A stretch of 46,576 nucleotides of DNA, from NCBI GenBank assembly GCA_029570205.1, contig JAKQSI010000075.1, forward strand, positions 1-46,576, given 5' to 3'. The position numbers and the translations under genes are program-made. Shown here piece by piece: positions 28,203 through 35,917 of this stretch (positions are counted from its first letter, which is position 1; each line of letters starts with the position of its first letter). Origin of the DNA: Candidatus Omnitrophota bacterium. GTDB lineage: Bacteria > Hinthialibacterota > Hinthialibacteria > Hinthialibacterales > JAKPRU01. The notes below the pieces were generated by a model that saw nothing but the letters and a program-made list of their open reading frames with translations, searched no databases and was not told the DNA's origin.

Positions 28203-29177
28203 ATGAAACGCCGGGCATTTCTTCAAAGCGCTGCGATTCCTTTACTTGGATCGGCAACCGGTCTGGTCGATTGCAGTTCTCCACAGAGACCGATGAGGTG
28301 CAACACGATGACCGGAAAATTAAAGAAACGTCCTTTGGGACGGACCGGAGAGAAACTTTCTCTTATCGGATTCGGCGGGATTATTGTCGCGAATGAAGAG
28401 GTATCCGATGCGAATCGGTGGGTTGCACAGGCCGTGGAGCGAGGTGTGAACTATTTCGATGTCGCCCCCAGCTACGGCAACGCCCAGGACCGGCTGGGGC
28501 CTGCCCTGGAACCGTATCGAAAGGAAGTATTCCTGGCCTGTAAGACCTTGGAACGCGGCAAAGACGGCGCAGTGAAAGAGCTGCACAACTCGCTGAAAGT
28601 CCTCCGCACAGACCATATTGATCTGTATCAACTCCATGGGCTGGCAACCTCCGAGGATGTGGAGCGTGTGACAGGGCCGAACGGCGCCCTGGAAGCGTTT
28701 GTCGACGCGAGGGAAAAGGGGCTGATCCGGTACATCGGATTCTCGATGCATTCCGAGGAGGCGGCGGAACGGGTAATGGATGCTTTCGAATTCGATAGCG
28801 TATTGTTTCCGCTGAACTATGTTGCGTATTATCAAGGGCATTTCGGATCGAGAGTCCTTCGGAAGGCAGAAGAGAAAGGAGTAGCCTGTCTTGCACTCAA
28901 AGCCCTGGCGCGTTGTAAACGTCCCAAGGACAAGGCGGACAGCACGGAGTATCCGAAATGCTGGTACGAGCCGATTACCGATCCGGTGGAGCAGGAATCG
29001 GCCTTGCGCTGGACCCTGTCGCACAATATCACGGCGGCGGTTCCACCCGGCCACGCGGATCTGTTTTTCCGCGCCCTGGAAATCGCGGAACGATTCGCAC
29101 CGTTAACCGTCGAGGAACAGGCGGACATTCAACGCCGGTCCATCGGTCTGGAGCCGATCTTCAGGACGGAGGAGTGA
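28203..29177 (+). CDS. Aldo/keto reductase with Tat-like signal
   Basis: A 324-residue aldo/keto reductase. The N terminus KRRAFLQSAAIPLLG resembles a Tat signal. Catalytic residues are Asp86 and Tyr91 (DVAPSYGNAQ), Lys114 (ACKT) and His145 (YQLHGL). The family reduces carbonyls with NADPH, a cytoplasmic cofactor, so export, if real, would need a pre-bound cofactor carried by Tat. It follows the TIM-barrel gene directly and is probably its partner in a sugar step. The substrate is unknown. Confidence 0.85.
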   Translation: MKRRAFLQSAAIPLLGSATGLVDCSSPQRPMRCNTMTGKLKKRPLGRTGEKLSLIGFGGIIVANEEVSDANRWVAQAVERGVNYFDVAPSYGNAQDRLGPALEPYRKEVFLACKTLERGKDGAVKELHNSLKVLRTDHIDLYQLHGLATSEDVERVTGPNGALEAFVDAREKGLIRYIGFSMHSEEAAERVMDAFEFDSVLFPLNYVAYYQGHFGSRVLRKAEEKGVACLALKALARCKRPKDKADSTEYPKCWYEPITDPVEQESALRWTLSHNITAAVPPGHADLFFRALEIAERFAPLTVEEQADIQRRSIGLEPIFRTEE

Positions 29178-29200
29178 TGGGGAAAGAGCAATATGATGCC

Positions 29201-29228
29201 TTGACATCAGTATTCTTGGTGCTATGAT
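29201..29228 (+). promoter_or_regulatory. Promoter of vapBC, start at or near the initiator codon
   Basis: TTGACA (29201-29206), 16 bp and TATGAT (29223-29228). The expected transcription start is about 29235, the A of the vapB ATG, so the message should be leaderless or nearly so. No ribosome-binding site precedes the ATG, which agrees. Confidence 0.7.
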
Positions 29229-29234
29229 GACAGC

Positions 29235-29480
29235 ATGAGAACAACGCTGACCATAGACGACGATGTTCTGGACGAAGCAAGAGCGCTTGCGGCAAAGATC
29301 AACGCACCCTTCCGCCGCGTGGTAAACGAAGCGTTGCGCGTCGGACTGCAGGCGGTTGAGAATCCCCCGCGGAGTCGGCCTTATCGAAGTCGGCCCCATA
29401 AAATGGGACTGAAACCCGGCATGAATCTGGACAACATCCAGGAGCTTCTGGCCCAGGTCGAGGGGGAGGATCACCGATGA
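29235..29480 (+). CDS. Antitoxin of a VapBC-type pair
   Basis: An 81-residue protein starting MRTTLTIDDDVLDEARALAA, a ribbon-helix-helix DNA-binding start, with a C-terminal tail (PRSRPYRSRPHKMGLKPGM) that would wrap the toxin. Such antitoxins bind their own promoter and neutralise the PIN partner. The stop overlaps the toxin start (ATGA). It lacks a ribosome-binding site but sits at the predicted transcription start, so leaderless translation is likely. Confidence 0.8.
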   Translation: MRTTLTIDDDVLDEARALAAKINAPFRRVVNEALRVGLQAVENPPRSRPYRSRPHKMGLKPGMNLDNIQELLAQVEGEDHR

Positions 29481-29905
29481 TCCTCGTGGATGTCAACATC
29501 CTCCTGTATGCCCAGGACGAGTTGAGTCCTTGCCACACAAAGGCGCGCGAATGGTTGGATTCCCGGCTGTCCGGCGATTCTCCAGTGTGCTTCTGCTGGC
29601 CCGTTCTCGGCGCATTCATTCGCATCAGCACAAATCCGCGCATTTTCAAGCATCCGCTGTCCCTCAATCAGGCACTTTCCTGTGTGCAAAGCTGGCTGGA
29701 TCAGCCCTGCACACGTATTGTTCATCCGACAAGTCGACATTGGACCGTCTTTAGAAAAATGCTCGTCGAGGGACAAGCCGTGGCAAACCTCGTGACCGAT
29801 GCGCACTTGGCGACATTGGCCATTGAACACGGTTGCGAACTGATGTCCACCGATACCGACTTTTCACGCTTTCCTGCTGTCAAGTGGCGAAATCCCTTGA
29901 AATAG
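29477..29905 (+). CDS. PIN-domain toxin of a VapBC-type pair
   Basis: A 142-residue PIN RNase. Catalytic-site acids are visible as Asp5 (ILVDVNILLYAQD), Asp108 (LVTDAHLATLA) and Asp126 or Asp128 (STDTDFSRF). PIN toxins of this type cleave RNA and stop growth. GGGGGAGG lies 7 bases before the ATG inside the antitoxin gene, so the two proteins are made from one message, the toxin from a strong site. All expected acids are present, so it should be active. Confidence 0.85.
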   Translation: MILVDVNILLYAQDELSPCHTKAREWLDSRLSGDSPVCFCWPVLGAFIRISTNPRIFKHPLSLNQALSCVQSWLDQPCTRIVHPTSRHWTVFRKMLVEGQAVANLVTDAHLATLAIEHGCELMSTDTDFSRFPAVKWRNPLK

Positions 29906-29985
29906 GGGGATTTGGGTGTTGGCGAGTTCCGGGTAGAAGAATCCCTCACGAAAATGGATCCTGCACTTGATGGAGGACGCCGGAC

Positions 29986-30159
29986 ATGTTTGCAGAAAAG
30001 GATATTCTCAACCTTACCGTCTCGGAGCGCATCCAACTCGCTCAGGATATTTGGGATAGTATCGCCCAGGTTCCCGAATGCGTCGATCTCACTGACGAGG
30101 AAAAATTGGAGATCGATCGGAGGCTGGATGTCTATCACAAAATCGAGAATCGTAGATGA
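29986..30159 (+). CDS. Truncated addiction-module (antitoxin-like) protein
   Basis: A 57-residue protein, MFAEKDILNLTVSERIQLAQ DIWDSIAQ then DEEKLEIDRRLDVYHKIENRR. This is the small addiction-module antitoxin family often paired with RelE/ParE toxins. The usual C-terminal segment after the YE/YH helix is cut short. GGAGG lies 10 bases before the ATG. The stop overlaps an ATG (30156) of only 23 codons that runs into the opposite-strand nitroreductase gene. A partner toxin has therefore probably been lost. Activity is doubtful. Confidence 0.65.
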   Translation: MFAEKDILNLTVSERIQLAQDIWDSIAQVPECVDLTDEEKLEIDRRLDVYHKIENRR

Positions 30160-30180
30160 ACCGCCAGTACAAGTTGGATT

Positions 30181-30786
30181 CTATTCCTGAACCACCGGAG
30201 CCGTCTGCCCCCAATCCCCAGTGAACACGAACTCGCGAATCGGCCTGCGTGTGCGTGGTGCATATTCCGCCTCCTTGAGATTGTCGGGCAGCGATTCGGG
30301 GTCCCCCGGATAGCCGACGGCAAAGGCGGTGATCGGCTCGAATCCTTCCGGCACATGGTAGATTTCCCGCACCCGATCAGGAGAGAAGCCTGCCATGGGG
30401 TGTATGCACAATCCCAAATCCACCGCCTGAAGGATCATATTTTCGGAGGCCAATCCGGCATCAAAAAACGCATGACGGTTCGGTTTTCCGTCAAACTCCA
30501 TGTTGAGAGGAGCGACACAAATCGTGAGGACAGGCGCAAATCGCACCCAGCGGATATTCTGTTCCACCAGGCACCCCAGCATCCGCTCATATTCCGCCGG
30601 ATCCTCTTGCGTAGCGACCAGGAATCGCCAGGACTGGTTGTTGTAACAGGACGGCGCCCACCGTGCGGCCTCGAAAATACTCCGCAGCTTCTCCGGCTCC
30701 ACCGGGCGGTGGGAAATCGCCCGAGGACTCCATCGACGTTGAATGACATCCATCACCGGATAATCGGTTTCGGCGATTTTCTCCAT
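30181..30786 (-). CDS. Nitroreductase-family protein
   Basis: A 201-residue FMN-dependent nitroreductase-like protein: RRWSPRAISHRPVEPEKL, ARWAPSCYNNQSWRFLVA for flavin binding, and ASENMILQAVDLGL. The family reduces nitro groups, quinones or flavins with NAD(P)H. GGAGG lies 7 bases before the ATG. It lies divergent from the methyltransferase and next to degenerate TA remains. The natural substrate is unknown. Confidence 0.85.
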   Translation of the reverse strand: MEKIAETDYPVMDVIQRRWSPRAISHRPVEPEKLRSIFEAARWAPSCYNNQSWRFLVATQEDPAEYERMLGCLVEQNIRWVRFAPVLTICVAPLNMEFDGKPNRHAFFDAGLASENMILQAVDLGLCIHPMAGFSPDRVREIYHVPEGFEPITAFAVGYPGDPESLPDNLKEAEYAPRTRRPIREFVFTGDWGQTAPVVQE

Positions 30787-30878
30787 GATGCCACCTCCGA
30801 AGGATGAATAGAATCATCATTTTCAGGCTACACAAAACCCTTCGCTGGAACAAGATCAAAGCCTCGGAAGCACCTCCG

Positions 30879-30907
30879 TTGAGTGCATCGCTCACCCCCG
30901 GTAGGAT
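30879..30907 (+). promoter_or_regulatory. Candidate promoter of the methyltransferase gene
   Basis: TTGAGT (30879-30884), 17 bp and TAGGAT (30902-30907). Confidence 0.4.
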
Positions 30908-30970
30908 GGGCGCATGTCCGGTAGTTCATCCATACCGGCCGGCTGCCCAACAAAGTGAGATTGCATTGAA

Positions 30971-31822
30971 ATGCATCCTCCCATTTCGCCGAAATTCTCC
31001 GAAAAAATTGAAAAAACCAGAAAAATTCTTCGGAATCTCGAACAGGATGCCTCGCTGTTGCCGGAAGAACGTCGGGAAATCTGGGTAAAATACCTCCGCT
31101 CGCACACTCAGCATTATCTGATGGTATTTTCTCTGTTCGAGGACGTCGATTCGGCGGCACGGATTCTGGAGGTCGGCAGTTTCCCGGGGCACCTGACCAT
31201 CCTGTTGAAAAAAATGGGTTATTCGGTGACCGGCGTCGATATTTCGCCGGATGCGATCTTGCCGTTGATGACAACATTCGGGATTCCGGTCATTCGGCTG
31301 GATATCGAACGCGAACCGCTCCCATTTGAGGATCAAACCTGCGACGTCGCAGTATTTACGGAAGTATTCGAACACCTGCGAAACAATCCGATCCATGCGA
31401 TCCTGGAGATATCGCGCGTACTCAAGCCGGGAGGATTGCTTCTTTTCAGTATTCCCAATATCACACCCATGGATCGGATTCGGTTTCTGTTGGGACGAGA
31501 CTATCAGGACAGCCCGCTTCGCGCATATCAAAAGCTGCAAGAATTCGGATTCTGCGGTCATTTTCGTCTCTACTCCCGCCGGGAAGCGACAGAAATTCTC
31601 CAGTTCGCCGGTTTTGATATGGAACGTGTTGTGCGAAAAGGAAAACTACCGAAACGAATCTGGAAATGGATCGCTTACTTGTCGGGTCCCTTTGTTGATC
31701 AATTTCGTTCCCATATTTATTTCGTGTGTAGAAAAAAAATAAGAACCGCCAGGCAAACAACGTTTGTTCGGCCATCGGACGGGAGAGACTTTTGTGAATC
31801 CATCGCGGGGAATGAGTTTTGA
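30971..31822 (+). CDS. Class I SAM-dependent methyltransferase
   Basis: A 283-residue protein with the SAM motif ILEVGSFPGHLTILLKKMGYSVTGVDIS, the second motif DVAVFTEVFEHL and KPGGLLLFSIPN. A lysine-rich N-terminal extension (about 60 residues) precedes it. Enzymes of this form methylate small molecules, lipids or sugars; no target is deducible. No good ribosome-binding site precedes the ATG. The last 29 bases overlap the next gene. Confidence 0.8.
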   Translation: MHPPISPKFSEKIEKTRKILRNLEQDASLLPEERREIWVKYLRSHTQHYLMVFSLFEDVDSAARILEVGSFPGHLTILLKKMGYSVTGVDISPDAILPLMTTFGIPVIRLDIEREPLPFEDQTCDVAVFTEVFEHLRNNPIHAILEISRVLKPGGLLLFSIPNITPMDRIRFLLGRDYQDSPLRAYQKLQEFGFCGHFRLYSRREATEILQFAGFDMERVVRKGKLPKRIWKWIAYLSGPFVDQFRSHIYFVCRKKIRTARQTTFVRPSDGRDFCESIAGNEF

Positions 31823-32741
31823 TTGGTCCGGTTCCGGGGCACTGGTGGCGTCGCTTTTGTGCTGGGCGACGGTTCCTTTGTTCCTGCGTTCGTTTATTCA
31901 CGAAATGGATGCCTGGACAGCAAACGGTGTCCGCTACCCGATTGCCGCACTGTTTTGGTTGGGACCGCTGTTGTATTCCTGCCGACAGGGCCGGGTAGAC
32001 GGGATTTATTTCCGTCGCGCCCTGCTGCCTGCCGTATTCAGCCTGGCCACACAATCGCTCTGGGCCTGGGCTCCGTATTTCCTGGAACCCGCGATGATGG
32101 CGTTTTTGTCGAAGGTGTCCAGTGTTTTTGCGGTGCTTTGCTCATTCCTCGTGTTTCCCGATGAGTCCAAATTGCTTGGCTCCGGGGTCTTCTGGACCGG
32201 GCTGGCGCTGTGCCTTCTGGGATTTTTGGGAATGACCTTCCTGGGATCAACGATTCCGACGGGAGGCGCACTGATCGGGATTGTCCTGCTGCTGTTTTCC
32301 GGCATCTTCTTTGCCTGGTACGGAATCGCGGTCCGCTGGGCCATAACCGGCGTCGATTCCAGGACCGCCTTCGCGATCATTTCGATTTACACCTCGGTCG
32401 GCACAATCATCCTGATGGCCTTTTTCGGACAACCATCCCGCCTGCTGGAAATGACTCCAGACCGGCATATTGTCCTTGTTGTGTCGGCGTTGGTGGGGAT
32501 CGCATTCGCGCATGTGTTCTTTTATATTGCCATTGCGCGGATCGGCGTGACAATCACCACCGGTTGCCAGCTTCTTTCCCCCTTTCTGACCGCCGTAGGT
32601 TCCTTCTTCATCTTTCACGAGGTTCTGACGCTCGGCCAATGGACTTCCGGAGCTGTCCTGCTGGCAGGGTGCGCTCTGCTGATGTGGTCCCAGGAAAAGG
32701 TCCATTCGTACCGCGCCGAACGGAAAACCCCAAAGTATTGA
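31794..32741 (+). CDS. EamA/DMT-family transporter
   Basis: About ten membrane helices in two EamA repeats, from LVASLLCWATVPLFLRSFI through QLLSPFLTAVGSFFIFHEVLTLGQWTSGAVLLAGC. The start GTG 31794 is chosen because GGGAGAG lies 6 bases before it. A longer frame from TTG 31764 has no site. It overlaps the methyltransferase gene by 29 bases. Members export or import metabolites such as sugars or amino acids; the cargo is unknown. Confidence 0.85.
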   Translation: MNPSRGMSFDWSGSGALVASLLCWATVPLFLRSFIHEMDAWTANGVRYPIAALFWLGPLLYSCRQGRVDGIYFRRALLPAVFSLATQSLWAWAPYFLEPAMMAFLSKVSSVFAVLCSFLVFPDESKLLGSGVFWTGLALCLLGFLGMTFLGSTIPTGGALIGIVLLLFSGIFFAWYGIAVRWAITGVDSRTAFAIISIYTSVGTIILMAFFGQPSRLLEMTPDRHIVLVVSALVGIAFAHVFFYIAIARIGVTITTGCQLLSPFLTAVGSFFIFHEVLTLGQWTSGAVLLAGCALLMWSQEKVHSYRAERKTPKY

Positions 32742-32771
32742 AACGGCGCTATTGCATCACCAAATTCATCC

Positions 32772-32815
32772 AAAAAAACAGACAGCCCCAAAACGTTTCG
32801 CTCTGGGGCTGTCTG
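32772..32815 (-). terminator. Intrinsic terminator of the DUF1080 gene
   Basis: A perfect 12-bp stem, 32779-32790 with 32804-32815 (CAGACAGCCCCA / TGGGGCTGTCTG), and a T-run on the minus strand at 32778-32772. It lies just beyond the stop of the gene at 32836 and also terminates in part the opposite gene. Confidence 0.85.
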
Positions 32816-32835
32816 CATACCGTTCGTTTCCGATT

Positions 32836-33480
32836 TTACAGACACTTCACACGGATATTCCGAAATGCGGCCTTGTGCTTGAAGCTCTTGTGCTGAAAGG
32901 CGATTCCACCTTCCTGACGTTTGTGTTTGATCCCTTCAAGCCCGTCGATATCCGTGTCCTGGACGGTCTCGCCGTTGAGAATAACGGTCAGATGATTGTC
33001 TTTCACGGTAATCTCAACCGTGTTCCACTCCCCAGCCGGCTTGATCGCATTCTTTTTCGGCGCAAGAACGTTGAAGATTGCCCCGGAACTTTTCTTACTC
33101 GGCTCTTGACCGGCATCATCGCAGAGTTGAATTTCCGGGCTGGTAATAAAGACCTCTTTTTCGGGTGTATGAAAAAGAATCCCCGTGTTGCCGTCCTTCT
33201 CGATCAGGACCTCGCATCGCAGGGTGAAATTTCGGAACTTTTTCTTGCTGATGATTGCCCACCAATCCCAGCCATCCATCTTGAGTATGTTGTTTTCAAT
33301 GCTGGGTTTTTCGCCTTCCAATCCCTGGATAATCCAACCATCCAGGTTTTCTCCATTGAACAGCAATTCGAATCCCTGGCTTTTTTCCTCCGCACTGAGA
33401 TCGACACTGCCCGCAATCAGCGGGAAACTCAGCAACGCCATACAGCATCCGGTTACCAATAATCGACTTATCCTGTCCAT
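32836..33480 (-). CDS. Secreted DUF1080 (3-keto-disaccharide hydrolase domain) protein
   Basis: A 214-residue protein with signal peptide (1-31, LLVTGCCMALLSFPLIAG) followed by the DUF1080 (PF06439) fold. Visible family marks are GFELLFNGENLDGW, DWWAIISKKKFRNFTL, EKDGNTGILFHTP, SPEIQL and AGEWNTVEITVKDNHLTVILNG. Pfam names the family 3-keto-disaccharide hydrolase. The exact reaction of this member is not known. AAGGAG lies 6 bases before the ATG. It is a single-gene transcription unit with its own promoter and terminator. Confidence 0.88.
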   Translation of the reverse strand: MDRISRLLVTGCCMALLSFPLIAGSVDLSAEEKSQGFELLFNGENLDGWIIQGLEGEKPSIENNILKMDGWDWWAIISKKKFRNFTLRCEVLIEKDGNTGILFHTPEKEVFITSPEIQLCDDAGQEPSKKSSGAIFNVLAPKKNAIKPAGEWNTVEITVKDNHLTVILNGETVQDTDIDGLEGIKHKRQEGGIAFQHKSFKHKAAFRNIRVKCL

Positions 33481-33561
33481 GCACAGCTCCTTGATTCATC
33501 GGCTTGACATGCCGAATGTTTTCGGTTGGGATGTCCCGACGGGTCCAATCCTCAACAAGCC

Positions 33562-33593
33562 ACCGTTATACGGTCACCAACAATATATCTCAA
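33562..33593 (-). promoter_or_regulatory. Promoter of the DUF1080 gene with a small inverted repeat
   Basis: On the minus strand TTGAGA (33593-33588), 17 bp and TATAAC (33570-33565). The inverted repeat ACCGT TAT ACGGT (33562-33574) overlaps the -10 box and could be an operator. The rest of 33481-33709 shows no gene. Confidence 0.5.
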
Positions 33594-33709
33594 ATTACCC
33601 AGATTCCAAAAGCATGTACATTCCACTCCGGATGCCCTGGAGAATAACACCCTTCAGGCCGCGGGAAGCGGATTGGAGACCCGTGTCACGGATTCCCGTG
33701 GAGTAATTC

Positions 33710-35278
33710 TCAAGCCTCCTCGATGATTTCCAGGCCAAGCGCCTTGCCGAACTCCATCAAGGGCGCTTTCACATCCCCATACACAGTTACCCGATGCCAA
33801 CCGAACCGGTTCCATTCATTGAACATCTTCTCAAGATCACCGCACACCTCAGCGGCCAGTTTCGTTCGGCACCCTCGTTCGGTTTCCAGATTGCCTGTCG
33901 CCTTCGCCTGGTGAATGACCATCTGCTTACGTTTAACACTTGTACGAAACGAAGTAGTCATGTATCCCGCGGGCAAGAACGACTGCGCACAGGCCCCCCG
34001 TGGATCGCGATTGTGTAACGTCCGAATATCGTACTCGTTCGACTCGCGCTTTGAACCGAAGGCTTTTGTCGTCGCCACGCAGTGGGAATAGACAATCCGG
34101 TTCTTCGATGTGTCCAGAGCAGGATCGGAGACATAACCGGGACGATCGGTAAGGATTCGAGCCATCAACATGCTGACCGTATCATCCGGCGCAGCCTCGC
34201 AGACACCCTGCCCGCCGTCATTGAGAATCTGCATGAATCCGAGGCAGGGATAGGCCGACAGTTTGCCTGCCGCGAAGCCTCCAAGACAGTTCATGGTGAC
34301 ACTGTCCTTACCGTGCTTCTTGAGCAGCTCCAGCGTGGCCAGGTACACGGCTCCCGCGTTTCGGATCGGTTCGGGTCCCGGCTCGACAACTTTTCGGGCT
34401 TGCCGGGACCAACGGTCCGCCCACTCGGCTGCCTGGTCTCGATCCACTTTCTCATAGAAGGCATTCAGGTCCTCAAAGTCCACATAAATCCCCTTTGAAC
34501 CAAGGAAGTCCCGCTCCTCTCCTGACTTCCCCCCTGTAACAATCAGAAATTTCGATTCCTTGAGACGCTTCACACACTCTCCGATCTCTGTCAGAGAAAC
34601 AGGATCATCCGCGCATTTCGGCTCTCCTGTCCTGGGAAAAGTGGCGCGATAGACATCCCAACACTTGCGGGCAAATGAAGCGGGGGTAACATCCGGCTTT
34701 CGGGCGTCCGCGAATTGTCGGACCACGGCGATCATGTCATCCGGTCGAGTGGCGGAAACAGCCCCCGCTGGAAGTCCCTCCTCACGCAGTTGACCGTAGG
34801 CTGTCAGGAAAAGACCGGACCCGCCCAGAAATTCATCCGCCACAACCAGGGGCTTCCCCAGCCGGCCGATCTCAAGAAGCGGGGCACGCTGCGCCCAATC
34901 CAGCGTCAGGACACACACCAGGTAACCGTCCACTTCGTCTTTCAGCGCCGTTGCTTTCTGCCCATCCTCCGGCTGCTTGATCGTTACAGGCACGAGCTCG
35001 ATTTCCGGGCAGTTTTTCTCCAACAGCGCGAGAATTTCCTGCTGTCGGCCCTGGGCGTCAAAACCGGGATACGGCCAGAGCTCACGAACCTCCGTGTTCG
35101 ACAGAAAAACGGCGGCCACACGCACCTTGTCCCGTTCGCTGTCGCCGGCAGCGTGGGCTGAGGAGGTCAACCCATGCGCCGCCACAGCGGCGACACCGCC
35201 AAGACCCTGGAGGAAACGCCGCCGATTCACGGCAGCAAGACAACCGAAACACGAACCGTTCGATCCGGGCTGACACAT
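33710..35278 (-). CDS. Tat-exported L-fucose/arabinose isomerase-like protein
   Basis: The twin-arginine signal NRRRFLQGLGGVAAVAAHGL follows a short Cys-containing N terminus (MCQPGSNGSCFGCLAA). The body resembles the FucI/AraA superfamily fold (VRVAAVFLSNTEVRELWPYP, LDWAQRAPLLEIGRLGKPLV, CLGGFAAGKLSAYPCLGFMQI, DPRGACAQSFLP). The start 35278 is chosen because AGGAGA lies 6 bases before it. A longer frame to 35410 lacks a site and reads through the promoter. Cytoplasmic isomerases of this fold are the rule, so a Tat signal is unusual. The Cys-rich start may bind a metal or a lipid. Activity on free sugar is unproven. Confidence 0.65.
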   Translation of the reverse strand: MCQPGSNGSCFGCLAAVNRRRFLQGLGGVAAVAAHGLTSSAHAAGDSERDKVRVAAVFLSNTEVRELWPYPGFDAQGRQQEILALLEKNCPEIELVPVTIKQPEDGQKATALKDEVDGYLVCVLTLDWAQRAPLLEIGRLGKPLVVADEFLGGSGLFLTAYGQLREEGLPAGAVSATRPDDMIAVVRQFADARKPDVTPASFARKCWDVYRATFPRTGEPKCADDPVSLTEIGECVKRLKESKFLIVTGGKSGEERDFLGSKGIYVDFEDLNAFYEKVDRDQAAEWADRWSRQARKVVEPGPEPIRNAGAVYLATLELLKKHGKDSVTMNCLGGFAAGKLSAYPCLGFMQILNDGGQGVCEAAPDDTVSMLMARILTDRPGYVSDPALDTSKNRIVYSHCVATTKAFGSKRESNEYDIRTLHNRDPRGACAQSFLPAGYMTTSFRTSVKRKQMVIHQAKATGNLETERGCRTKLAAEVCGDLEKMFNEWNRFGWHRVTVYGDVKAPLMEFGKALGLEIIEEA

Positions 35279-35356
35279 GGTATTTCTCCTGTTCGAAAAA
35301 ACGGACTCCGGAAGGGCCGGGCTGCGACTGCGAATATACGTTATTTCTGAAAATTC

Positions 35357-35385
35357 ATGGTAATTCACGCTTTGAAGTGCGTCAA
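35357..35385 (-). promoter_or_regulatory. Promoter of the Tat isomerase-like gene
   Basis: TTGACG (35385-35380), 17 bp and TACCAT (35362-35357) on the minus strand. Confidence 0.5.
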
Positions 35386-35410
35386 GCAGAAAAGCGGCCA
35401 TCTCCAACAC

Positions 35411-35773
35411 AGAACTTATCGACCCGGAACCCCGGCTTGCAGAAACCTCATTCCATACATTCGGCTTACTTTTCGGACGAACGGAAAATTAAAAATGAAA
35501 CAGGGACCGGTGGTGTAATGCGAGCGGTGGAAGCAGTAAACCGGTCCCTGTCCTGGAGGGGAAGGGGATTAAACCCTGCTATGTGCTTTACTTCGGATGT
35601 ACGAACCTGGAAATCACTCTCCGGAATCCGTTATTACATCCTCTCTTACTTTTCAACTTTATCAGCATTTTAGCGCCATTGAGGGAAAAGTCAATCCCTC
35701 TTGGCGAAAATTGTCCCCGCATTCCGATGACGATATGGGTCACAGTTCCCCTCTGGAAAGGAGTGATGAATAA
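35411..35773. other. Noncoding gap with 11-bp inverted repeats
   Basis: No gene is seen. CAGGGACCGGT (35501-35511) has its exact reverse complement ACCGGTCCCTG at 35540-35550, 28 bp apart. A GAGGGA/TCCCTC pair lies at 35681-35700. The stretch also carries the leader ahead of the promoter at 35774. Confidence 0.5.
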
Positions 35774-35802
35774 TTGATTCCTGTCGGGGGCTGGGCTATG
35801 CT
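35774..35802 (+). promoter_or_regulatory. Promoter of the DUF4838/GH67-N-like gene
   Basis: TTGATT (35774-35779), 17 bp and TATGCT (35797-35802). Confidence 0.5.
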
Positions 35803-35917
35803 CCCTTTTGCATGACATAATTGCATCATCATTCAGCCTGGATGGAGCTGTCGGAAGACCGGATCGGGTCGTTGCCGGATCCGAAAAATCATTCCATCCA
35901 AATAAGGAGACTCGGCC

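Noticed and set aside
30971-32741. Methyltransferase and EamA gene as an antibiotic or natural-product cluster
   Set aside because: No synthase, carrier protein or tailoring set is nearby; two overlapping genes do not support it.
35501-35550. Terminator or small RNA formed by the CAGGGACCGGT inverted repeats
   Set aside because: The 28-bp spacing and lack of a T-run make a terminator unlikely, and nothing supports an RNA gene; listed only as repeats in a noncoding gap.
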